Assembly (NCBI RefSeq): GCF_021730395.1
Contig: NC_069371.1
Location: forward strand, 73,996,001 to 74,060,000
DNA length: 64,000 nt
Origin: Mercenaria mercenaria
Lineage: Eukaryota > Mollusca > Bivalvia > Venerida > Veneridae
Reading direction: 5' to 3'
Shown here: positions 54,709-64,000 of the stretch, piece after piece
How the letters are laid out: every line of letters starts with the position of its first letter
Numbering within the stretch: position 1 is the stretch's first letter
The notes under the pieces: generated by a model
The model's database searches: none
Told to the model about the DNA's origin: nothing
The model's input: only the letters and a program-made list of their open reading frames with translations
Program-made: the position numbers and the translations under genes

Positions 54709-57700
54709 TCCATATACTCTTTGCACAGTTGATATCGAAGAATTTTTCCAGATGGCGTCCTTGGTATTTCTTTGACGAACTCGGCCCCACCAGTAAGCCA
54801 CATATGTGGTGGTGTATTATCTAAAAAGAAAGTTTAACCATTATTACATGCGAAAGAGAATAATGTTGATCCAAAGTACAGGTAAAACAACAGGTATCCG
54901 ACAGCAATAACAAAGTACAATTATCCTGTGAGCTTTCAAATGTTTCTTTTTGTTTGTTTGTTTGTTTGCTTGTTTTGTATTTCACGCCGCTTTTTAACAG
55001 AATTTCAGTTATGTAACGGCGGGCGGTGAACCTATCTTGTGTTTCTTGATTCTGTACCAGTACAGAACCTAATTCCGCAAGTAAATGCCAACTTCCCCAC
55101 ATGAATGAGAGGTGGAGGACGAATGATTTCAGACACAAAATCTTATATCAAATCGTCAAGGACAATCATCAATGCTGTCCTATATTGCTCACCTGGAAAC
55201 GTGTACAAGTTAAGACCTTAATGTTGGAATAATACAGAGTCACTTCAGCAATCTTGCCAGTTTTCAACGCGATCATACTCTTGCAGCAATATAAGGTATG
55301 TACCAGTTTCATGAAGTCATTTCTTGAAATGAGGTCTTTTTAAAGATATAAAAGGAGGAGATTTTACTTCGTCAAATGTTACTGTCATTGAGTTAAGTAA
55401 CTTGGAAACAATCTTATCAAGTAGCTTGTGAGCAAATTGTTTTTGTTTTTAATTTTCAGAATACTGCTCATCCAGAAATACTCTTCCTAAAGAATTAACA
55501 AAGAGAATCAGTGACCATATGTCTGGTGTTTATTTAGCAGAAGTGTGACCATGTTTTAAATATATTTTTATTCTTTGGCTTTTAAAGTTGATATATGAGT
55601 TTTATGAAAATTTGTTTAAAAAAAAGAGGTATGACATACATGTGTAATAGTTTGAAATTTGGCAAGTTTGAATCATTCAAGGGTCACCAAATCCTGGTGT
55701 TATATAAGAAATATTTCATATTATCACATTTTGCTGACAACTTCTGGTCAAAATACGTTTTGCGTAGACTTTCTGAAAACTGATCAAGATTATTTTTAAG
55801 GTTTCCGCTTTAATTTATAAGAAAACATGACTCAGCCATGGAGCAGCCACGTTTTGCCATAAAATCCGAATAATAAAATCTAAATTTTGCTAGATGGACG
55901 GTGGTGATTGATCATGATAGCAAACCTTTTGCACATTGTGCTCCAGACATCTGTCTTAGCATAAAGGCAACATGTCTAAGTAACAATTTTGGAAAATCTC
56001 AAAGACAACATTCATTTTAGTGACCTATCTGTGTCCTACTTTTATTAATCAATATGAACCATCGATCATTTATTTGAAAAAATATGTTAAAAACATTGAA
56101 AGTAGGATCCTATAAGCTTAAAAACATTATATACGTTCATTATGCTACTAACGCTACTGCTATGTAGTTGGGTGTAGGAACTTTACTGTAGGTTACGAAA
56201 AATGGTACAAATCATACGTGGAAGTATTTTGAAATTTATTCTTTTTTGTTCACGCATTATCTTAGAGGGTTTGTATCTACGATTCGGAGGTATACCTCTT
56301 TGAGTTTAACTTCTAAGAACAAGCAGAATAAGATGCACTAGTACTTTGTACTTGTAATGTTAAAATTACTGTATCGGTGTTTTTAATCCCTTTTTAGGAC
56401 ACGTATATTTACATTTTGCATATCTTTTTCGCTGCTTGTATCTGACATTAGTGTTATCAATACAGGTTGAAAGAATAAGGTTAAGTAAAGTTAACGCTTA
56501 ATTCTAAATTCTAGAATAATAATCACAATCCCAAAGAATTTGCTTAATAAAGTACAAATTACCTGCCACGTATCTTTCGATATCCGTTTCTGTAACGTCT
56601 GAATCTTCCCTTTTGACAATAAAAGCTTTTGGTAGCTCACTAAAATCTTCACATGGTATTCCAACGACACCAGCATCGTCGATATTCACGTTGGCTAACA
56701 AAATACCTTCAAGACGTGATGGTGAAATATAGACACCTTTGCAACGCATGAGGTCCTTCAACCTGTCTACCACAAACAAATACCCTTCCGAGTCTTGTCG
56801 GCCGACATCACCTTAAATAAGTTTTATCTATAAATCTATCAAACAATAATAGTTAAAGGAATTCAGGAAATGTTGTGAATAGTACAATACTATTTTTGGA
56901 ACAGTCTATTTCTATTAACCGTGCACCATGTATACTCACTTAACGATGCAGAAGCAATTAAGTGTATTAGATATTTAATCAGACTCACCTTATTATCATC
57001 TCTGACCATTTCCTGGTCTTAGTATTAATTTAATGTTTTAATAACAGAATTAAGTATTGCTTGGAGACGTGAGAGGTCTTGCACATTTCACTGTGTACGT
57101 CTTATAAACAATTAGAATTAAGTATTTCATTTACCAGTTTTGACCCAACAATCAGGGGCAAATATTTTTCTGTTTTCCTCTGGGTTGTTGAAGTAGCCGA
57201 GACTTAGCTGTGGTCCTGTTATCCAGATTTCCCCCTCCTCGTCCACACTGCATAGTTCACCAGAGTCAATATTGACAATCTGCAATTGTTAAAACGCTAC
57301 AACTGCATATTCCAGGTAAAACAACGCATTCCAATAACATTTATTTTATTTTTGAAAATAAAACCATGATGATATTCTCTACAATTTCCAGTCACCTCAT
57401 GGTTATGGGTGCACTGGACAGTTGAATTGAAAATTCTGCGAAAACGCGAAACTCGTGCAAGAAAAGTCAGAACACATCTTTACTTTGAGAAAGGTCCAGG
57501 AAAAACATATCACATATAAATGCATTTTCAATGCCAGCCATTTTCACTCAGCCAATTCAGTCGTTTGTTGAAAACGAATTGAATATCAATTTCATGTCAC
57601 TAAATTTAAGACAAAAGTGGCCCATATTAGCCATAATGCCTTGTCCCGTATTGACCTAAAGAGTACATATATGTATTTAAGGGAATCGTTTATTTTAATA

Positions 57701-60700
57701 ATCCTCATTAAATTGTCAGAAGGCTGTTAAGTAAGGCGGGTGTGTTAAAATAGTGTTGCTCAAATGACTTTCATAGGAGTGTTTACTATAAATCTCGTTA
57801 ATTTTTAACAGGTAGTTAACTTTTTTAACCAGCTCTTAATTGCCACTGTCAAGTGACTGTTATTAAATATAACAGATTGTTAAGTTTTACAGCCTTACGA
57901 CCAACTCCGTCCAGAATGATAATATACTTGTCAGTAAAGATGGAAGTCATGTAGAACTATGCTTTATCCATTTTTATTCGTACTTTTCTAAAAGCTTTAA
58001 CAAATTTGCTTACCTTCATGCTCACTAAAGGAAAGGGTCTTCCGGCAGATTTGTCTTTAAAATCATCTTTTCCATTAAAACATACCATACCTGTCTCAGT
58101 CAAACCGTATCCTGCAGTGAAAAAATTATCAGTAAACATTCAATCATTACAATGCTTTTTATACTGTTATTGCATATACTTTTAAAAGAATTTACATTCC
58201 GTGTGTTATTAGCAAGTTAAGGTTTCTTTTGATTGGGTTTAATGTCACACCGACACAACTATAGATCATATGGCGAATTTTTCCGCTTTTGATTGTGACT
58301 ATGCAATATTTTACCACGGGCGGGCACCTGGATAGAACCACCGACCTTCCGTAAGTCAGCTGGATGGCTTCCTCACATGAAAGATTAAAGCGAGGCTCGA
58401 ACACTCACATAGTTGCGGGACAAGTGATTCGAAAGCAGTGACCGTAACCACTCGGCCACGGAGTCTTCTTGTATTTTTCATCTCACAAAATTATTTACTG
58501 GTATTGCTAGCAGAATTTGTATGGAAGACTGCCCTTTAGACACATGTCTAGTTAATATCTATAATATTACATTAAAAAACTTTGTAAACGCATAAACACT
58601 GTATACACATAAATATTCATTTATTATTGCTATTTGCCATATACCTTTAAAAATATATCTCTATTCTTTAGTCGACATCATGTATCTTTAACGGAACAAA
58701 GCTGTGCTTATGTCATTTATGTTAACATTTTATCTACCTTGATTAATGCAATCAATATTCAGTTTTGCTTTAACCATGTCTTGAATTTCTTTGCTCACTG
58801 GTGAAGCTCCGCAAATGACATTTCTGACAGATGAAAGGTCATAAACAGTTGATCTTGGATCCTTGGCCAGCATAACCATTGTTGATGCTACTACGTGCAA
58901 CGTTGCAGGCTGTTGATAAAAAAAAGAAAAATATCATAGAGATAAAATCAAATTAAGGCAGTGGACCTGTAAATGTAATCGGGAATTTCCGTTCTATTAC
59001 GTAGTTTACGTATCCGATTCCGACATTCCCGGTACGATCAGAAAGTCAGCTGCCCGTATGCGCTAAATATCGTCCGAAGAAAGCCGAAACGCCTTGCAGG
59101 AATACGAAGTGTCACGGAAATTACCTGTTTCTATTCTTTAAGTCAAACATCGTCGTCTGTGAGTAGGACATGAACATAAATTGCATAAAATGGATAGTTC
59201 CCAATTACGCTTTTGGTAATGGTATCGAATGCGTGAAGGGTATATACAATGAACGACCACGCGGGCAGGGTCAGGGTATAGTATTTAATTAAGAGAGGTT
59301 ACGCTATGATAGTATGTGAGTGGTATGTCACTCTCAGTGTCATCCTCAGTGCTGAATACTAAAACAATATTTTTAGCTCGACTATTCGAAGAATAGTCTA
59401 GATATTCTACTCACCCTGGCGTCGGCGTCGGCGTTGGCGTCACCCATTGGTTAAAGTTTTACATGCAAGTACATACAGCTATCATTTAAAGGCATATAGC
59501 TTTGAAACTTATTTTTTTCTTTTTCTAGGTCAATTACCAACCTCACTGGGCCAAGTTCAATAACTCTGACACGAATTTTGAGCAAATTATGCCCCCTTTT
59601 AGACTTAGAACATTCTGGTTAAAGTTTTGCGTGCAAGTTACTATCTCCAAAACTAATGCAGATACTGGATTGAAACTCTATAGATATTTAAACATTTAGG
59701 GTACTATTTTCCTGATTCTGGGACAATAATTCGAATAGTCGAGCATTGGCTGTCTTACGGACAGCTCTTGTTTGTGTGAAACTACATGCATAAAATCTAT
59801 TTTTATATAGGACAAGCCTTTTATTTCTCACAGAACTTTATTATTTCGTTTCACTATATGGTATAAACTACAATTTTAGAAGATTGTTTAATGTTGGTAC
59901 CAGTGTAATAGAGGAATGGCCTTGGGGTTAGGGGATGGGGTCCAGACCAGACGCTGAACGCCTGTAGGCCCATTGAGATAATGTAAATCGTATGTAGACG
60001 ATTAACTTACCTTATGTGTCTCTATGAGTCTTAGATAATCATCTGGTTGGAATTTGCTCATTATAACAATCTTAGCTCCCATGTAGTGACCAAACAGTGT
60101 TACCAAATAAAGACCATAACCGTGAAATAGTGGCAGAAACACAATGAAACACTCTGAAGCTGGGTCAGTATGTAAGCCAGCAGATCTTGTAAATAAAAGA
60201 CAAATGTCAGAAAAATGTACGTAATAACATATAATTATTATATAGTGAACCGAAATGAAAGACAAATGTCAGGTACATGTACGTAATACACTGAACCTAT
60301 TTACAAAGACAGACTTTCTGTGTTGAAAGAAATATATTCTAGTTCATTTCCTGACTAGTATGTGCCGGATTTATTCTAACTTGTACTGTACCAACCTTCA
60401 TTAAACATTAATGTACTGTTATGATTATCATTTCTAAATGATACACATACACTTTGCCATGATTTGTCTTGTTGCAAATTTTTTATTGTCGTTTATTGCT
60501 ACAAATCTGAACTACATATGTATCAGTCTTGAAAAACACTATATCATCAAGTGCTGCAACTTTTATACAAAAGACAATTATGTATACTAAGCATAAAATT
60601 CAGATTGAAAGTACAATGGATATACATCTTTAAGAATGATTTATATTGAAATCATTTTTACGAATGATTTATGCAAAATGTGCACTTCTTTTACCAGAGT

Positions 60701-62652
60701 ATTGGTATTATTAACCTTTGTTGCAGTGTATTGGCAATTATTCCATAGTGTGACACCATAATGATCTTAGGCGGTCCAGTTGTTCCGGATGACGACATTA
60801 GTGCGACGGTATCAGTTTTTGGATCTCCTTGGTGTTTAACATAATTACCATCGCTTGCTTTTATCAGCGAATCGAATTCCTCTCCAAAACATATAACCTG
60901 TAATTAATTCATATTAATCATTCAATTGCCGGAATGATTTATCTTAAAAACCATATGTACATGTATGTATGTGTGGAAATGCAGATCGGCTTACTATATT
61001 GACCATATTAGGAAGCATACTGCAAGACTTAAGTGGTCTGAAGTTATATCGGTTGATGCTTCTGGCATGACAAAACGTTATGTTGTGTAAAATATGAATT
61101 GGCGAAAACCATTTGTGTCACTGATTTGAAACAAAGATTCTAACACGATCCGATTCAATTTCCTAATAAACAAAGAAGGCTGAAAACAGTGAATTATCAT
61201 ACAACAAATCACTGTTCTGACGTCACAATTATTACGTCATGGCGTCAAACGGCATAGCGGCGCGCTTGAAAAGAAACCAATTGAAAACGGGCAAATATTT
61301 AATGAATGTCGTCAAGGATGTACTTAAAAATCCTTGGTAACGTGTTAGAATCGAAATAATATATCTCATTTAGTGATTTGCTCTTGAATAAATTATTGTT
61401 TGTCGTTCAGATGCGTATTATTATATCACTCGGGCTGCGCCCTCGTGATGTAATTCCTTCGCATCTGAACTCCAAACAATGATTTATTCAACGACAAATC
61501 ACTGGATGAGATATATTATTTCTTAAACAACATGTTTATCAGCGTTTTCGCAACCTTTCAGGGGTTATTAGCTTTGTATCAAGAAATGCTTTCATGGGTA
61601 GTCTTTACAGACAGGTCAGTAAAATAAGTTATATCACGATGAGTATACGACGTTACGCTCAAGATAATAAAACTAAAACTGAAATATTCGCTGTTTTACC
61701 TCAATGAATAACGATGACGTCATTTCTGTTTACGGACGTTAATTTCCCGCGCTAACGTCAGGGCCATTATAGATAATGGCCCCGGGGCTAATTATGATAA
61801 TGTGATAAAGCATGACGTAATGGGATAATAGGAGAATTTTCAGCACAAATGTGTTACTATTTATAGGTACTCATGTAATAAAGAGCTATAACAAACTGGG
61901 AATTTAACCAAGATCGTAAAGCATACTTATAATATCTTGTCAATTTATTTCAAAGTTATCATAAACCGTAACATCCCGTTACAAACTATATACATGTAAT
62001 ATTTACTTGTCATATAAAGGCCAACAGCCGATACTGACGATATCTCCTTTAAAGATACCCGCGAAGAATTACAGGTCTTAATGTAAGCCCTGAATTATAC
62101 GTTTTCTTAACGTATCATTATAGCATTGTAATATATAAATCAACAATGGATTCAATCTACATTAACATTTTGCCTGCTGGTAGCAAGTGATTCTGCCTTT
62201 GCTACATCCGTGCAGGCTCATCTTGGTCTACACTGTTTCTTTCCAGTCAGTAAATTTACAGTGAACACCCCTTCAAATAATAAATGGTACTGCCCGTATT
62301 GAATGATAGAACTATTCATTTTAGAAATTTGGCAGGGTAAAGGTTAAATCGATATTTCACAGACATGTTGAGAAAACATCCGTTATCGAATACACGAAAT
62401 TCCCGTGCTATTATGTATATGATGAGCTCTATTGAACGCCATCAGTGACAGAATTGATTGAATCAGACTCGTAATACCAGCTAATTTTGTTTGATTCCTC
62501 CAAAGTTAAATAAATCCATAACAATGAATTTATCGCCAACATTACCTTTATCCTGCAATTGTCTTTAAGAATACCTCTCACTTTGGGCATCAGTTGTAGG
62601 ACTGTAAACACAATCTTAGTATTTGTCTCCAAGATAATTTTCTCGACATCGC
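54684..62652 (-). CDS. acyl-CoA synthetase of the ANL superfamily (4-coumarate-CoA ligase/luciferase-like), 8 exons, N terminus missing
   Basis: Exons in gene order: 62652-62546, 60897-60716, 60185-60011, 58909-58738, 58111-58014, 57279-57135, 56811-56563, 54820-54684 (stop TAA 54686-54684). All junctions are GT-AG and the phases agree, giving 420 residues; about 100 N-terminal residues are not found and probably lie beyond 64000. The family adenylates a carboxylic acid with ATP and transfers it to CoA. Motifs (visible-residue numbering): P-loop SSSGTTGPPK (70-79), YGLTETG (213-219), KTGD (291-294), hinge DRLKDL (308-313), PRTPSGKILR with the catalytic Lys 401. After the P-loop the usual PKG is PKI. 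The last six residues (SYQSYV) and stop come from repeat sequence, and no SKL-type peroxisomal signal is present. Substrate cannot be told from sequence. Confidence 0.92.
54952..55172 (-). repeat. SINE (family A), head-truncated, in the last intron of the acyl-CoA synthetase gene
   Basis: A TTTG-repeat tail, TATGTAACGGCGGGCGG, AGTAAATGCCAACTT and GAGGTGGAGGACGAATGAT match the SINE at 30050-30356. The tRNA-like head is absent. Confidence 0.8.
58200..58466 (-). repeat. SINE (family B) in an intron of the acyl-CoA synthetase gene
   Basis: On the minus strand it reads GTGGCCGAGTGGTTACGGTC, then GTGTTCGAGCCTCGC, GAAGGTCGGTGGTTCTATCC, GTGCCCGCCCGTGG, and ends GTGTGACATTAAACCC. Length about 265 bp. 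Confidence 0.8.
59370..59775. repeat. dispersed repeat with terminal hairpins in an intron
   Basis: It starts TTTTTAGCTCGACTATTC; GACTATTCGAAGAATAGTC is a palindrome. It contains GGCGTCGGCGTCGGCG and ends GCTGTCTTACGGACAGCTCTT, a stem-loop near the end. A 3' hairpin followed by a short tail recalls Helitrons, but the expected CTRR end is not clear, so the class is left open. Confidence 0.55.
61354..61521. repeat. 168-bp palindrome with GC-rich centre in an intron
   Basis: The arms run from GAAATAATATATCTCATTTA (left) to ATGAGATATATTATTTC (right), through CAGATGCG / CGCATCTG. The centre is TCGGGCTGCGCCCTCG. Just outside, GATTCTAACACG (61136-61147) and CGTGTTAGAATC (61341-61352) form a second inverted pair. 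Confidence 0.85.
62164..62348. repeat. dispersed MITE copy
   Basis: It begins TTAACATTTTGCCTGCTGG and ends TTGGCAGGGTAAAGGTTAA, imperfect inverted ends. The interior matches 6411-6549 (GTGAACACCCCTTC, AATGGTACTGCCC). Confidence 0.65.
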
Positions 62653-62873
62653 CTTTGAAAATGAGTTAAAGGATGATATTTGCATTTAATTCATACAACT
62701 GATTTTTTGGAACATTTAAGAAAATATATTAAAGATATACGAATTATGTGCGCTCTATATTTGTGAATTGATACAAAATAATTATAGGTTTATTTTTAGT
62801 GTGAATTCTGTGAAGGTTTTTATTAAAGCAGTTGACTGAGATAAGTTGGGAGTTCATAAAATATTTATCTTTC

Positions 62874-63125
62874 TGGGGCACCCGTTGCCGAGTGGATAAG
62901 TTCGCTGACTTTGAATCACTTTGAGCCTCATTCAGGACGTTAAATTCTTCATGTGAGGAATCCATCCTGCTGGCTGACAGAAGGTCGGTGGTTCTACCCA
63001 GGTGCCCGCTCGTGATGAAATAATGCACGGAGGGGCACCCGGGGTCTTCCTGCACCATTAAAGTTGGAAGGACGCCAGATGACCTATAATTGTGTTGATG
63101 CGACGTTAAACCAAACAAATAACGC
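62874..63125 (+). repeat. SINE (family B), internally shortened head
   Basis: GTTGCCGAGTGGATAAG, GAAGGTCGGTGGTTCTACCC, GGTGCCCGCTCGTGATG and GCGACGTTAAACC match the family at 36282-36515. The part holding the B box is about 20 bp shorter, so it is probably not transcribed by RNA polymerase III. Confidence 0.8.
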
Positions 63126-63830
63126 AACATATTTTATTTGAACATTAACAATACATCACCTAGCAATAACCCTTATTATAAGCATAGTTCTGCGTCGTTG
63201 GTTTTAAATTTAAAATTAATCATTTACAGCTAAATTTTATCTCATTTATGCAAATCGCTTCAAATTTAAACATGTTTGAAATGTCAAAATATTTTATATT
63301 GCTGACTGCAGTAAATATAAGTGTGTCTTATTTCTGGATCTCAATGCAGGTAGTCGAAATAGGCCAGCCGGGAGTAAAACTGTAAAACATTGCGCCCATA
63401 GTCTAGACAGTTGACACGGTGTTTAATGCAGTTTATGAATAGGGTTATCATAATAATGTTATGCTCGATATAACAGCTCATCACCTGATGTATTAAATAT
63501 CATCCATGCAATAAAATCTGTTTGACGATTACAAAATATGTAAAATACTACATTTAGTTTATCTTTATTTGTGATATATTTGATCTGATATGTAGAGGTG
63601 ACATTAGAAAGAAACAAAACAATGTAAAACTTGAAAAGCGTGTGAGACCTTCCCAATCTGACTAAAGTACATATCCTATTACGCTACGCATAGGGTCTGA
63701 CAACGAGCTATTGATAGCCTCGTTCTGACGACCCTTCCGCTAGCCAATCAAAAGCTAACTTACAACATTCTGCAAGCTTTAAAAAGCCCTGGTTTTTGAT
63801 ATCTACAATTTTTATGTCGAAAGATGTCAG
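63126..63830. other. region expected to be intronic or upstream of the acyl-CoA synthetase gene, no exon recognised
   Basis: I looked on the minus strand for the missing N-terminal exon (a PEF-type and NPxYT-like segment) and did not find it. CCAATCA at about 63744 may be chance. Confidence 0.35.
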
Positions 63831-63833
63831 ATA

Positions 63834-63903
63834 GCCGGTTAGCTCAGTCGGTAGGGCACTTGCTCTGTAAACGAGAGGTCCCGGGTTCGAGCCCTAGATT
63901 GAC
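63834..63903 (+). tRNA. tRNA-like sequence, probably a tRNA pseudogene or SINE head
   Basis: It has a good A box (TAGCTCAGTCGG) and B box (GGTTCGAGCCC) at the right distance. The stems are poor: the acceptor arms GCCGGTT and GATTGAC pair only with several G-U pairs and one mismatch, the T stem has a C-A mismatch, and the anticodon stem pairs in more than one register, so the anticodon cannot be assigned. No T-rich terminator follows closely apart from ATTTTT at 63908-63913. Confidence 0.4.
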
Positions 63904-64000
63904 TGCAAATTTTTCTTAATCTTTGACATTCGAACAAGTTGTCTGATTGGTTCAAATAAAAATAAATTTGCGAAAATAAAAATAGCAATATTGGAAATCC

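Noticed and set aside
63340-63480. Possible N-terminal exon of the acyl-CoA synthetase
   Set aside because: The minus-strand translation near here does not match the expected family segment, and no suitable donor follows.

Overview
The window looks like nuclear DNA of a bivalve mollusc. The organism is inferred, not read directly. The reasons are intron-rich genes with GT-AG splice sites, AT-rich intergenic DNA, tRNA-headed SINEs ending in TTTG/CAAA repeats, many short inverted-repeat DNA transposons, and a multicopy family of IRG-type (immunity-related) GTPases such as bivalves are known to carry. Nothing bacterial, phage or plasmid-like is present.

Region by region. 0.4-2.5 kb: one intact single-coding-exon IRG GTPase on the minus strand, with decayed duplicates of its C-terminal end just downstream and a 50-bp copy of its G4 region upstream. 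2.8-13 kb: no host gene; a hairpin, a repeat with a tRNA-like B box, a 47-bp satellite with an exact 231-bp higher-order period, a 1.9-kb fold-back built around GAT/ATC repeats, and a 30-nt C tract. 12.96-13.81 kb: a deleted Tc1-like transposon that still encodes its N-terminal helix-turn-helix. 13.9-17.6 kb: a plus-strand tandem array of four IRG copies, three truncated and the last intact. 18-46 kb: no host gene recognised apart from an IRG fragment at 44.35-44.67 kb. This stretch holds dispersed repeats, two more satellites (21.1-21.7 and 22.7-23.4 kb), two 1.5-kb copies of one TTAA-ended element, a 794-bp element with about 200-bp inverted repeats, and large palindromes. 46.36-51.78 kb: a nine-exon minus-strand GAPDH gene lacking only its first few codons. 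54.68-62.65 kb: eight minus-strand exons of an ANL-superfamily acyl-CoA synthetase (4-coumarate-CoA ligase/luciferase-like) whose N-terminal exon(s) were not found. 63.8 kb: a tRNA-like sequence.

The GTPase genes are probably part of cell-autonomous immunity, GAPDH is glycolytic, and the acyl-CoA synthetase activates a carboxylic acid. I see no evidence that the three work together. The best leads are the birth-and-decay pattern of the IRG copies, the acyl-CoA synthetase stop codon supplied by a transposon-like repeat, a nested insertion that reveals the target site of a TTAA-ended element family, and non-consensus residues at conserved positions of the GAPDH. No wholly new system was found.
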